This document shows positions 8,061 to 16,906 of a DNA stretch of 64,000 nt, piece after piece. Below the pieces are notes generated by a model, which had not been told where the DNA came from, made no database searches, and worked only from the letters and a program-made list of their open reading frames with translations. The stretch's first letter is position 1, and each line of letters starts with the position of its first letter. This DNA is from Paragemmobacter amnigenus (GTDB taxonomy: Bacteria > Pseudomonadota > Alphaproteobacteria > Rhodobacterales > Rhodobacteraceae). Position numbers and translations under genes: made by a program. Where the stretch lies: the NCBI RefSeq assembly GCF_009908265.2, contig NZ_JAAATX020000002.1, positions 1 to 64,000 of the forward strand. Direction: 5' to 3'.

Positions 8061-8783
8061 TCACTCGCGGTTACCGAGGAACTGGAGCAGGAACATGAAC
8101 ATGTTGATGAAGTCGAGATACAGGCGCAGCGCCCCCATGATCGCCGACTTGCCCAGCCAGTCCTGATCGCCGTACTGGGCGTGCTGGATGTACTCGTTCT
8201 TGATCGACTGCGTGTCATAGGCGGTCAGACCCGCAAAGATCAGCACGCCGATGACCGAGATCGCAAAGGCAACCGCCGACGAGGCGAGGAAGATGTTGAC
8301 CAGCGATGCGACGATCAGTCCGATCAGACCCATCATCAGGAAGGTACCCATCCCCGACAGGTCCTTCTTCGTCGTGTAGCCGTACAGCGACAGCGACGCG
8401 AAGGCGATGGCGGTGACAAGGAAGGTCTGCGCGATCGACACGCCGGTGTAGGCGGCAAAGATGAAGCTGATCGAAAGCCCCATCAGCGCGGCATAGACAT
8501 AGAAGAACAGCTGCGCCGCGGCATAGGACAGCTTGTTGATCATCGCGCTGAAGGCAAAGACCATGATCAGCGGCGCGAACATCACCACCCATTTCAGCGG
8601 GGTGCCGAAGATGGCCGAAACCATCGCCTCGTTCGTGCCGACGGCCCAGGCCACGCCGCCGGTCAGCAGCATGCCCACGGACATCAGCCCGTAAACCTTG
8701 TTCATATGGGCGCGCAGCCCTGCGTCGATCTGGGCGGTCCGGGCGCCTGCGCCGACCGAACGGATCGTCTGATATTCAGCCAT
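8061..8783 (-). CDS. Bax inhibitor-1/YccA family membrane protein
   Basis: A 240-residue integral inner-membrane protein with about seven hydrophobic helices. It begins MAEYQTIRSVGAGARTAQID, then has a KVYGLMSVGML first helix and ends TAYDTQSIKNEY...YLDFINMFMFLLQFLGNRE, the usual BI-1/UPF0005 C-terminal pattern. Family members are linked to membrane protein quality control (YccA with FtsH) or ion leak; the role here is inferred. GGAGG lies 6 bases before ATG 8783, which decides against the longer upstream start. Monocistronic with its own terminator. Confidence 0.92.
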   Translation of the reverse strand: MAEYQTIRSVGAGARTAQIDAGLRAHMNKVYGLMSVGMLLTGGVAWAVGTNEAMVSAIFGTPLKWVVMFAPLIMVFAFSAMINKLSYAAAQLFFYVYAALMGLSISFIFAAYTGVSIAQTFLVTAIAFASLSLYGYTTKKDLSGMGTFLMMGLIGLIVASLVNIFLASSAVAFAISVIGVLIFAGLTAYDTQSIKNEYIQHAQYGDQDWLGKSAIMGALRLYLDFINMFMFLLQFLGNRE

Positions 8784-8945
8784 GTGAAGCCTCCGATGTT
8801 GCGTGCCGCTGCGGGTTGGCGCCCCCACAGACGGGATGCCGTCAATATCGGGACGTCTTGATCTGTTTTCAAGAAGCCGAAGGCCAAAGGATTCACGGAA
8901 AATGTCTGATTTTTCCGTGCGCCGCCGGGTTTTGCCCGCCCGTCG

Positions 8946-9164
8946 TCACAGCCGCCACGACGGCGGCACGTCCCAGACCGGACGCGCAGCCTCGGCGCGG
9001 GCCCTGTCTTGGGTCAGGCCCACGTCGCGCAGCAGGTGCGCGTCCAGCCGCGCCAGCGCCTGCCGCGAGCGGCGGTTTGCAGCCAGCGCCGCCAGAAGGC
9101 GCAGCGGCGACAGGCGGAGGGCAAGGGGAAGGTGACGGGCGATACGGGCAAGGGCGAGGGTCAT
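8946..9164 (-). CDS. DUF1127 family protein
   Basis: A 72-residue basic protein, MTLALARIARHLPLALRLS..., ending in the DUF1127 (YjiS-like) pattern RQALARLDAHLLRDVGLT..RA..EAARPVW. Small alphaproteobacterial DUF1127 proteins have been tied to RNA turnover and phosphate or stress responses. The longer N-terminal form known from other species is not needed here. GGAGCC precedes ATG 9164. It is divergent from a LysR regulator 126 bases away, which may control it. Confidence 0.85.
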   Translation of the reverse strand: MTLALARIARHLPLALRLSPLRLLAALAANRRSRQALARLDAHLLRDVGLTQDRARAEAARPVWDVPPSWRL

Positions 9165-9290
9165 GGCGGGCTCCGTTTCATGTGTCTGGATGATGGAAAT
9201 GCCGGATTGCATCAGCATGCTTGAAATATGCGCCCACCTGTGGCATTTGGGAAATGAATGATTGTTCTGTCGATCATCAGGAGAATTGAT

Positions 9291-10142
9291 GTGGCGCGCA
9301 CTCTGGATCTGGTGGCCCTGCGGTCCTTCGTGGCGGTGGTCGATGCGGGCGGGGTGACCCGTGCGGCGGGGCTGCTGAACCTGACGCAATCGGCCGTCTC
9401 CATGCAGCTCAAGCGTCTGGAAGAGGGCCTGAATCTCGGCCTTTTCGCCCGTGCCGCGCGCAAGCTGACCCTGACGCCCGAGGGCGAGCAGCTTCTGGGT
9501 TTTGCCCGCCGGATGCTGGCCCTGAACGACGAGGCCCTCTCGCGCCTGACCTCGTCCGGATTCGAGGGCGAAATCCGGCTCGGTGTGCCGCATGACATCG
9601 TCTATCCCGCGATCCCCGGCATCCTGAAGCGGCTATCGGCGCAGTTTCCCCGCGTGCGGATCAACCTCGTCTCCTCCTTCACCCTCCTGCTGAAAGACGC
9701 ATTCCAGCGGGGCGAACTGGACCTGATCCTGACGACCGAGGATGCGGCGGGGCAGGGGGCCGAGGAACTGGCGGCCCGCCCGCTGGTCTGGGTCGGCGCC
9801 GAAGAGGGGATGGTCTGGCAAAAGCGCCCCCTGCGGCTGGGCTTCAAGGACACCTGCATCTTCCGCCGCCGCGCGGTCACCGCGCTGGATGCGGCGGGAA
9901 TTCCGTGGGAAATGGCCGTGGATGGCGAAAGCGAGCAGGCGATCGAGGCGACGGTGGCCGCCGATCTGGCCATCTCGGCCCGCCTGACCAACGCCATGCC
10001 CCCCGGCCTGCACCCGATCGACGTCAAGGGCGTCCTTCCCGATCTGGGGTCGCAGACCATCTGCCTCTATGCGGCCCCCACCCTGCGGGGTGATGCGGCG
10101 GACCTGCTCTGTCAGGAAATCCGCAACGCCTATTGCTGCTAG
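9291..10142 (+). CDS. LysR family transcriptional regulator
   Basis: A 283-residue DNA-binding regulator. The N-terminal winged helix-turn-helix is LVALRSFVAVVDAGGVTRAAGLLNLTQSAVSMQLKRLEEGL (in two stretches), followed by an effector-binding domain (GEIRLGVPHDIVYPAIPG and onward). AGGAG at 9279-9283 is 7 bases before GTG 9291, so this start is preferred to ATG 9258. It is divergent from the DUF1127 gene. Its stop interlocks with the convergent dehydrogenase stop (CTAG at 10139-10142). Target and effector unknown. Confidence 0.9.
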   Translation: MARTLDLVALRSFVAVVDAGGVTRAAGLLNLTQSAVSMQLKRLEEGLNLGLFARAARKLTLTPEGEQLLGFARRMLALNDEALSRLTSSGFEGEIRLGVPHDIVYPAIPGILKRLSAQFPRVRINLVSSFTLLLKDAFQRGELDLILTTEDAAGQGAEELAARPLVWVGAEEGMVWQKRPLRLGFKDTCIFRRRAVTALDAAGIPWEMAVDGESEQAIEATVAADLAISARLTNAMPPGLHPIDVKGVLPDLGSQTICLYAAPTLRGDAADLLCQEIRNAYCC

Positions 10143-11101
10143 GCGGTCTCGATCACCACCTTGCCCGTCGCCGCCCGCGACCGCAGCAGCTCCAGCCCCT
10201 CGGGCAGCCGCTCCAGCGGCAAACGGTGCGAGATATGGGGACGCAGTCCCCCCTCGTCATACCAGCGCATCAGCGTGGCAAGGCTGTCGCGCAGGACCTG
10301 CGGCGCAAAGGCCAGATAGCCGCCCCACCAGAAGCCGATCACGGTGATGTTCTTGACCAGCAGGATGTTCGCCGGCACCTGCGGCACGGTCCCCGAGGCA
10401 AAGCCGATGGCAAGGATGCGCCCGTCCGGCCGCGTGGCGCGCAGCGCCGCGTCAAAGGCATCGCCACCCACCGGATCATAGACCACATCCACGCCCCCCA
10501 GCGCCTTCAGCGCGCCCTTCAGGTCGGGGTGGTCGCTGTCGATCACCTCGTCCGCCCCGGCCGCCCGCGCGATCTGCAGCTTCTCTGCCCCGCGCGCACA
10601 GGCGATCACCCGCGCCCCCATCCGCTTGCCGATCTCCACCGCCGTCAGCCCGACGCCCCCCGCCGCACCCAGCACCAGCAGCGTCTCGCCCTTTTGCAGC
10701 CGCGCCTTGTACTCCAGCGCCAGATGCGAGGTGCCATAGGCGATCTGGAACCCCGCCGCCTCGGCCAGCGTCATGCTGTCGGGAATGGGGATCAGGCTGT
10801 CCACGGGAAAGCACCCCCGCTCGGCCAGACCGCCATGCCCCGCATAGATCGCCACCCGCGTCCCCGCCGCCGGTCCCGCCGTATCGGGCCCAAGATCCGC
10901 CACCGTTCCCGCCAGCTCCAGTCCCGGCACAAAGGGCAGCGCGGGCCTGTCCTGATATTTGCCTTCGGCCATCAGCAGATCGGCGAAGTTCAACCCGCAG
11001 GCTGCAATATCCACCCGCGCCTCGCCCCGGGCGGGATCGCGGTCGGGCAGGGTGACAAGACGGGCAGGGTGGCCAAGGGTGTCGATCTGCCAGCCGCGCA
11101 T
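10139..11101 (-). CDS. NADPH:quinone oxidoreductase / zinc-free MDR family dehydrogenase
   Basis: A 320-residue medium-chain dehydrogenase/reductase. It has the GroES-like domain CGLNFADLLMAEGKY...FVPGLELAGTV, lacks the zinc-binding cysteine cluster, and has the NADPH-binding motif VLGAAGGVGLTAVEIGK (about residues 145-160). It most resembles quinone oxidoreductases (qor-type, NADPH-dependent one- or two-electron reduction of quinones). Start MRGWQIDTLG at 11101, after AGAAGG. Convergent with the LysR gene. The exact substrate is not known. Confidence 0.9.
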   Translation of the reverse strand: MRGWQIDTLGHPARLVTLPDRDPARGEARVDIAACGLNFADLLMAEGKYQDRPALPFVPGLELAGTVADLGPDTAGPAAGTRVAIYAGHGGLAERGCFPVDSLIPIPDSMTLAEAAGFQIAYGTSHLALEYKARLQKGETLLVLGAAGGVGLTAVEIGKRMGARVIACARGAEKLQIARAAGADEVIDSDHPDLKGALKALGGVDVVYDPVGGDAFDAALRATRPDGRILAIGFASGTVPQVPANILLVKNITVIGFWWGGYLAFAPQVLRDSLATLMRWYDEGGLRPHISHRLPLERLPEGLELLRSRAATGKVVIETA

Positions 11102-11252
11102 GTGGTTAACCTTCTTCCTGAGCGTGTCCTGTCGCAATCCAGCTTGCCACTAAGGGGGCGTCAAGCCCGTAATTATTTGCGAAATGCGAACATCGTGCCC
11201 CGTCCTTTGCATTTTGCGATGCGTTTTGCAAAACACCTCATGCGCGAATCTT

Positions 11253-11261
11253 TTATCCACA
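11253..11261 (+). promoter_or_regulatory. Consensus DnaA box
   Basis: TTATCCACA matches the DnaA consensus exactly. It is single, so this is more likely a DnaA-regulated or titrating site than an origin. Confidence 0.45.
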
Positions 11262-11322
11262 CAGACCGTTCAGGCTGTCCTACCGATTCAGACAGGGTCT
11301 TGTTGACCGGTTGTATAACCCG

Positions 11323-11346
11323 ACCTGTCCAAAAAGACAGGTTTTT
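11323..11346 (+). terminator. Terminator-like hairpin upstream of the XRE regulator
   Basis: ACCTGTC, loop CAAAAA, GACAGGT, then TTTT. It has the form of a factor-independent terminator or attenuator about 100 bases before the regulator start. Confidence 0.55.
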
Positions 11347-11444
11347 ACCGGACATTCCAGTTTTTTCCGGAAAATTGACCGCCTCGCCGTTTTGGCACGA
11401 AATATGCTTATTGATACGCAGGGGACGATGTCTAGGAGAAGATT

Positions 11445-11807
11445 ATGAAGCACCCGGTTGACGCCCATGTCGGAAAGCGCATCCGTCATCGGCGCTGGAT
11501 GGTTGGGATGACCCAGCAGCAACTGGCCGACAAGGTCGGCATCAAGTTCCAGCAGATCCAGAAATACGAAACCGGCATGAACCGCGTCTCGGCCTCGCGT
11601 CTTTGGGACATTGCGGATGCCCTCGGCGTGACCATCGGCTTCTTCTTCGAAGGGCTGGATGACAGCCGCGAGAATGCCGCCGCCGCCGAAGGCGATTTCA
11701 TGGCCGACAAAGAGGCGCTGGAACTCGTCCGCTCCTACTACGCCATCCCCGAGGCGCAGCGCCGCCGCCTCTTCGATCTGGCCCGCGTCCTGTCCGACGC
11801 GGCCTGA
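11445..11807 (+). CDS. XRE family helix-turn-helix regulator (PraR-like)
   Basis: A 120-residue regulator beginning MKHPVDAHVGKRIRHRRW. The Cro/C1 helix-turn-helix is MTQQQLADKVGIKFQQIQKY ETGMNRVSASRLWDIADAL at about residues 22-61, followed by IGFFFEGL and a helical C-terminal part LVRSYYAIPEAQRRRLFDLA. The arrangement resembles rhizobial PraR-type regulators, which control biofilm and quorum-related genes; this link is by pattern only. AGGAGAAG precedes ATG 11445. The long AT-rich leader suggests autoregulation. Confidence 0.88.
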   Translation: MKHPVDAHVGKRIRHRRWMVGMTQQQLADKVGIKFQQIQKYETGMNRVSASRLWDIADALGVTIGFFFEGLDDSRENAAAAEGDFMADKEALELVRSYYAIPEAQRRRLFDLARVLSDAA

Positions 11808-11917
11808 GGCCCCGAGGTTCGATGGCCTGACGGACGCCTCCACCGTCAGGCTTGACCCTGTCCCCCCGTGCGGATAGCGCGGGGGGACATTGCTTTTCAT
11901 GGCTTGGGGGCGCTGGC

Positions 11918-12718
11918 ATGGCACGGGTTTCGCAACAGGACGCAGCCGATATCATCGCGACCGCCCACGAACTGGCCGATGCCGCGCGCGAGGCGACGCT
12001 CCTGCATTTCCGCCGCACCGACCTGACCGCCGACACGAAGGAGGCCGAACGCTTCGACCCCGTCACCGTGGCCGACCGCCTGTCCGAGGAACGCATGCGC
12101 GCCATCCTCGCCCGCCGCCGCCCGCAGGACGGCATCCTGGGCGAGGAATTCGGAACCACCGAAGGAACCAGCGGTCTGACATGGGTGCTCGACCCGATCG
12201 ACGGCACGCGTGGCTATCTGTCGGGCACGCCCACATGGGGCGTCCTGATCTCGGTCCGCGATGCGACGGGCCCCGTCTATGGCCTGATCGACCAGCCCTA
12301 TATCCGCGAACGCTTCGAAGGCGGGCTTGGCCGGGCCGAGGTGAACGGTCCGTCGGGCCGCAGCCCCCTGCGCTGCCGCCCGCCCCGCGCCCTGTCCGAA
12401 GCCATCCTCTTCTCCACCTTCCCCGAGGTGGGCACACAGGCCGAGGGCGACGCCTTCCGCCGCGTTGTCCCCAATGTCCGCCTGACCCGCTATGGCACCG
12501 ACTGCTACGGCTATGCCCTGATCGCCGCCGGCATGATCGACCTTGTGATCGAGGCGGGCTTGCAGGCCTATGACGTGCAGGCCCCCATCGCCGTGATCGA
12601 GGCCGCGGGCGGCATCATGACCGACTGGCAGGGCAACCCCTGCCATGACGGCGGGCAGGTGCTGGCCGCCGCCAACCGCGACATCCATGCGGCGGCGCTG
12701 GCACTCCTGAAGGGCTGA
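11918..12718 (+). CDS. hisN: Inositol monophosphatase family protein, probable histidinol-phosphatase
   Basis: Hydrolyses a phosphate monoester; histidinol phosphate is the likely substrate. The 266-residue protein shows the IMPase metal motifs: the DPVTVADR site, GEEFG (Glu), WVLDPIDGTRGYLSG (Asp-Pro-Ile-Asp-Gly-Thr) and YDVQAPIAVIEAAGG at the C-terminus. The GTRGYLSGTPTWG variant is typical of HisN-type enzymes. Start MARVSQQDA at 11918; an in-frame ATG at 11852 gives an unlikely extension. It precedes dnaG by 40 bases and may be co-transcribed. The substrate is an inference. Confidence 0.85.
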   Translation: MARVSQQDAADIIATAHELADAAREATLLHFRRTDLTADTKEAERFDPVTVADRLSEERMRAILARRRPQDGILGEEFGTTEGTSGLTWVLDPIDGTRGYLSGTPTWGVLISVRDATGPVYGLIDQPYIRERFEGGLGRAEVNGPSGRSPLRCRPPRALSEAILFSTFPEVGTQAEGDAFRRVVPNVRLTRYGTDCYGYALIAAGMIDLVIEAGLQAYDVQAPIAVIEAAGGIMTDWQGNPCHDGGQVLAAANRDIHAAALALLKG

Positions 12719-12758
12719 ACCGCTTTACACCCGCCCCCGCCCGCCCGATATAGGGGGC

Positions 12759-14738
12759 ATGTCCCTGCCGCCCGGATTCATCGACGAACTCCGCACCCGC
12801 GTGTCCCTCAGCCAGGTGGTGGGCCGCAAGGTCACATGGGACATGCGCAAGTCGAACATGGCCAAGGGCGACTGGTGGGCGCCCTGTCCCTTCCATCAGG
12901 AAAAGTCCGCCTCCTTCCACGTCGATGACCGCAAGGGGTTCTACTACTGCTTCGGCTGCCACGCCAAAGGCGACGCCGTCACCTTCGTCAAGGAAAACGA
13001 CAACGTCTCCTTCATGGAGGCGGTCGAAATCCTTGCGCGCGAGGCAGGCATGCAGATGCCCGCCCGCGACCCCAAAGCGGCGGAAAAGGCCGACCGCCGC
13101 ACCCAGCTTGCACAAGTGATGGAAGAGGCGGTCAAGTGGTTCCGCCTGCAACTGAAAACCTCTGCCGCCGCCGAGGCGCGCGCCTATCTGGACAAGCGCC
13201 GCATGTCCCCCGCCGCGCAGGACCGCTGGGAAATCGGCTTCGCGCCGGACGGGTGGCATGGCTTGTTCAATGCCATGACCCAAAAAGGCATCGCTCCTGA
13301 ACTTCTTGTTGATGCGGGACTTTGCGCCAAGCCGGATGATGCAAAGCGGGGGCCGTATGATCGGTTTCGCAATCGCATAATCTTCCCGATACGTGATGCT
13401 CGGGGAAAAGCAATTAGCCTTGGCGGGCGTGCCATGTCTGCCAATGATCCGGCCAAATACCTCAACGGCCCCGAAACCGACCTCTTCGACAAGGGCCGCA
13501 ACCTCTATAACCAGGGGCCCGCGCGAGAGGCGGCGGGAAAAGGCCAGCCGCTTATCGTGGCCGAAGGCTACATGGACGTCATCGCGCTGTCCGAGGCGGG
13601 CTTCACCGCCACCGTCGCCCCCTTGGGCACCGCCGTGACCGAAGACCAGCTCCGCCTGCTCTGGCGCATCCATGACGAACCCGTCATCGCACTGGACGGC
13701 GACACCGCCGGTTTCCGCGCCGCGCTGCGCGTCATCGACCTCGCCCTTCCCCTGCTCGAGGCCGGCAAGGGCCTGCGCTTTGCCATCCTTCCCCAAGGGC
13801 TGGACCCCGACGACCTGATCAAGGCGCAAGGCGCCCCCGCGATGAAGGCCGTGCTCGACGCCGCCCAGCCCATGGTCAACCTGCTCTGGCGGCGCGAAAC
13901 CGAAGGCAAGGTCTTCGACAGCCCCGAACGCAAGGCCGCGCTCGACAAGACCCTCCGCGCCGCGCTGAAAAAGATCGCCGACCCCTCGATCCGCGCCCAT
14001 TACGGCGAGGATATCAAGCGTCTGCGCCTCGACCTCTTCGGCCAGAACGCGCGCCCGTTCCGCGAATACACTCCCCGCGCGCAGGGGGGCGCAGGGGGCA
14101 AGGCAGGGGGCCGCTTCCCCTTCCAGCCCGTCGCGCCCATGCCCTCGACGCGCTCTTCCCTGCTCGCCTCCTCCACCGCGCCGGTCGAGGAACTGCTGCG
14201 CGAGGCGGTGATCCTTGCCACCCTCGTCATCCACCCCCGCCTGATCCACCGCTTCGAAACCGCTCTTGAATCCCTCGACTGCACGGGCGAAGGCCACGGC
14301 CTGATCCGCGACCTGCTGCTCGCCCATGCCGACGCCCCCGATCCCCGCGCCGAAATCGCCGCCGCCGCCCCCGCTCCGCTTGACGCGATCCTCTCCCATC
14401 CCCATGTCCGCAACACGCCCGCGATCCTTGACCCGTCCGACGGTGAAAAGGCCGAATTCGCTTTGGCGCAGGATTTCTTCATCCTGCAGGCCGAACGCGG
14501 CCGCCGGCGCGAGATCGAAGAGGCCGCGCAGGATATCGAAGGCGTGGTGGACGAAGGGCTGACATGGCGCATCGCCAAGGCGAACGAGGCGCGCGCCGAG
14601 GCCCATCGCGGCCCGCAGGACAAGACGGGCGAGGCCGTGATCAGCCCCAACGGCGTCGCGCTCGACAAGGAGGAACTGGAAGAGGCGCGCAAGGTCTACG
14701 ACTCCATCCGCTTCGAACGGCCCAACCGCCGCAACTGA
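12759..14738 (+). CDS. dnaG: DNA primase DnaG
   Basis: Makes RNA primers for DNA replication. The 659-residue protein has the N-terminal zinc ribbon CPFH...CFGC (about 47-70), the TOPRIM domain with VAEGYMDVIAL and ALDGDTAG (about 267-315), and a C-terminal helicase-binding region. AGGGGGC precedes ATG 12759. It is followed by rpoD, the usual primase-sigma pair. A stretch at about 13262-13440 (residues 168-228) has lower GC (about 54% by count) and different codon choice from the rest. Confidence 0.97.
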   Translation: MSLPPGFIDELRTRVSLSQVVGRKVTWDMRKSNMAKGDWWAPCPFHQEKSASFHVDDRKGFYYCFGCHAKGDAVTFVKENDNVSFMEAVEILAREAGMQMPARDPKAAEKADRRTQLAQVMEEAVKWFRLQLKTSAAAEARAYLDKRRMSPAAQDRWEIGFAPDGWHGLFNAMTQKGIAPELLVDAGLCAKPDDAKRGPYDRFRNRIIFPIRDARGKAISLGGRAMSANDPAKYLNGPETDLFDKGRNLYNQGPAREAAGKGQPLIVAEGYMDVIALSEAGFTATVAPLGTAVTEDQLRLLWRIHDEPVIALDGDTAGFRAALRVIDLALPLLEAGKGLRFAILPQGLDPDDLIKAQGAPAMKAVLDAAQPMVNLLWRRETEGKVFDSPERKAALDKTLRAALKKIADPSIRAHYGEDIKRLRLDLFGQNARPFREYTPRAQGGAGGKAGGRFPFQPVAPMPSTRSSLLASSTAPVEELLREAVILATLVIHPRLIHRFETALESLDCTGEGHGLIRDLLLAHADAPDPRAEIAAAAPAPLDAILSHPHVRNTPAILDPSDGEKAEFALAQDFFILQAERGRRREIEEAAQDIEGVVDEGLTWRIAKANEARAEAHRGPQDKTGEAVISPNGVALDKEELEEARKVYDSIRFERPNRRN

Positions 14739-14870
14739 CCCCGCCAAACCGCCCTTTGCGGGCCGGTCCCAGAAAGAATCACCGCTCGCACCCTTTTACC
14801 TGACGTGATTCGCGTTATTGATTCGATGCACGGCGACTCGATTCGCCCGCCCCGCCCCCGAGGAGCACAC

Positions 14871-16865
14871 ATGGCACTCAAAGACACCGACGACGCGAAG
14901 CCCGAAGAGCAAGAGGCCGATGTCTCGCTCGACATGAGCCAGGCCGCCGTAAAGAAGATGATCGCCGACGCGCGCGAGCGTGGCTACATCACCTACGAAC
15001 AGCTCAACACGGTGCTGCCGCCCGATCAGGTGTCCTCGGAACAGATCGAGGATGTGATGTCGATGCTCTCGGAAATGGGCATCAACGTGATCGAGGACGA
15101 AGAGGCGGAAGAGGGCGAAAGCGCGGGCGAACTGGTGGAAGCCTCCACCTCGCGCGAAGTGGCGCTGGTAGGCGCGACCTCGGAAACGCTCGACCGCACC
15201 GACGACCCCGTGCGGATGTACCTGCGCGAGATGGGCTCGGTCGAACTCCTGTCGCGCGAGGGCGAGATCGCCATCGCCAAGCGGATCGAGGCAGGCCGCA
15301 ACACCATGATCGCGGGCCTGTGCGAAAGCCCGCTGACCTTTCAGGCCATCACCATCTGGCGCGACGAACTTCTGAACGAAGACATCCTCCTGCGCGACGT
15401 GATCGACCTCGAAGCCACCTTCGGCCGATCGCTTGACGGCGATGACGAGATGGACGGTCCGGTTCTGGACGATGTCGACGTCTCCTCCGCCGCCCCCCGC
15501 CGCGCGGGCGGTGGCGCGTCGGAACCCGAACTCGACGCCGACGGCAACCCCATCATGCGGGCCGAGGAAGAGGACGAGGATGACGAAGCCTCGAACATGT
15601 CGCTTGCCGCCATGGAAGCGGCGCTGAAGCCGAAGGTCCTCGAAACCCTCGACATCATCGCGCGCGACTATGTCAAACTGGCCGAGATGCAGGACCGCCG
15701 CATGTCGGCCACCCTGTCCGAAACCACGACCTATTCCGCCGCCGACGAGGCCGCCTATCAAAAGCTGCGCTCGGAAATCGTGACGCTCGTCAACGCGCTC
15801 CATCTGCACAACAACCGGATCGAGGCGCTGATCGACCAGCTTTACGGCATCAACAAGCGCATCATGTCGATCAATTCCGGCATGGTGAAACTGGCCGACG
15901 CCGCCCGCATCAACCGCCGCGAATTCATCGACGAATATCAGGGCTACGAGCTTGACCCCACATGGCTGGACCGCATGGCCGCCAAGGCGGGTCGCGGCTG
16001 GCAGGCGCTGATGGAAAAGTCGCGCGACAAGGTCGAGGAACTCCGCGCCGAGATGGCGCAGGTCGGCCAATATATCGGCGTCGACATTTCCGAATTCCGC
16101 CGCATCGTCAATCAGGTGCAAAAGGGCGAGAAAGAGGCGCGGCAGGCCAAGAAGGAAATGGTCGAGGCCAACCTCCGCCTCGTCATCTCCATCGCCAAGA
16201 AATACACCAACCGCGGGCTGCAATTCCTCGACCTGATCCAGGAAGGCAATATCGGCCTGATGAAGGCGGTCGATAAATTCGAATACCGCCGCGGCTACAA
16301 ATTCTCGACCTACGCCACATGGTGGATCCGTCAGGCCATCACCCGCTCGATCGCGGATCAGGCCCGCACGATCCGTATCCCCGTGCACATGATCGAGACG
16401 ATCAACAAACTGGTCCGCACCGGCCGCCAGATGCTGCACGAGATCGGCCGCGAACCCACGCCCGAGGAACTGGCCGAAAAACTCCAGATGCCGCTGGAAA
16501 AGGTCCGCAAGGTGATGAAGATCGCCAAGGAACCGATCTCTCTCGAAACCCCCATCGGGGACGAAGAGGACAGCCAGCTCGGCGATTTCATCGAAGACAA
16601 GAACGCCATCCTGCCGCTGGATTCGGCCATTCAGGAAAACCTGAAGGAAACCACGACGCGCGTTCTGGCCTCCCTCACCCCGCGCGAGGAGCGGGTGCTG
16701 CGGATGCGCTTCGGCATCGGGATGAACACCGACCACACGCTGGAAGAGGTCGGCCAGCAGTTCAGCGTCACGCGGGAACGCATCCGCCAGATCGAGGCGA
16801 AGGCGCTGCGCAAGCTGAAGCATCCGAGCCGGAGCCGGAAGTTGCGGAGTTTCCTGGATCAGTGA
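14871..16865 (+). CDS. rpoD: RNA polymerase primary sigma factor RpoD
   Basis: Housekeeping sigma-70. The 664-residue protein has region 1.1 ([20 protein letters not shown]), region 1.2 ([22 protein letters not shown]), an acidic non-conserved insert (about residues 200-260), region 2 ([49 protein letters not shown]), region 3 and region 4 with the [20 protein letters not shown] helix-turn-helix. AGGAG at 14861 is 5 bases from ATG 14871, so the upstream in-frame ATG 14805 is rejected. A terminator follows at 16871. Confidence 0.98.
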   Translation: MALKDTDDAKPEEQEADVSLDMSQAAVKKMIADARERGYITYEQLNTVLPPDQVSSEQIEDVMSMLSEMGINVIEDEEAEEGESAGELVEASTSREVALVGATSETLDRTDDPVRMYLREMGSVELLSREGEIAIAKRIEAGRNTMIAGLCESPLTFQAITIWRDELLNEDILLRDVIDLEATFGRSLDGDDEMDGPVLDDVDVSSAAPRRAGGGASEPELDADGNPIMRAEEEDEDDEASNMSLAAMEAALKPKVLETLDIIARDYVKLAEMQDRRMSATLSETTTYSAADEAAYQKLRSEIVTLVNALHLHNNRIEALIDQLYGINKRIMSINSGMVKLADAARINRREFIDEYQGYELDPTWLDRMAAKAGRGWQALMEKSRDKVEELRAEMAQVGQYIGVDISEFRRIVNQVQKGEKEARQAKKEMVEANLRLVISIAKKYTNRGLQFLDLIQEGNIGLMKAVDKFEYRRGYKFSTYATWWIRQAITRSIADQARTIRIPVHMIETINKLVRTGRQMLHEIGREPTPEELAEKLQMPLEKVRKVMKIAKEPISLETPIGDEEDSQLGDFIEDKNAILPLDSAIQENLKETTTRVLASLTPREERVLRMRFGIGMNTDHTLEEVGQQFSVTRERIRQIEAKALRKLKHPSRSRKLRSFLDQ

Positions 16866-16870
16866 TTAAG

Positions 16871-16893
16871 GGCGCCCTGCGGGGCGCTTTTTT
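16871..16893 (+). terminator. Intrinsic terminator of dnaG-rpoD
   Basis: GCGCCC, loop TGCG, GGGCGC, then TTTTTT, 6 bases after the rpoD stop. Confidence 0.88.
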
Positions 16894-16906
16894 CGTAGGG
16901 TGCCAC

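Larger units (their letters stand above)
11102..11444. other. AT-richer intergenic region with DnaA box, repeats and hairpin
   Basis: A 343-base gap between the divergent dehydrogenase and XRE regulator genes, clearly AT-richer than the neighbours. It holds near-inverted repeats GCGAAATGC / GCATTTTGC and the related GCGTTTTGC (about 11179-11229), a perfect DnaA box at 11253, a terminator-like hairpin at 11323, and TTTTTTCC-rich sequence before the regulator. No coding potential is convincing. Confidence 0.6.

Noticed and set aside
11253-11261. Chromosome origin suggested by the DnaA box
   Set aside because: Only one perfect box is present and there is no dnaA, parAB, repC or hemE-type origin neighbourhood.
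12615-16823. Long minus-strand ORFs across dnaG and rpoD
   Set aside because: dnaG and rpoD are certain on the plus strand; the opposite frames are low-complexity shadows without ribosome sites.
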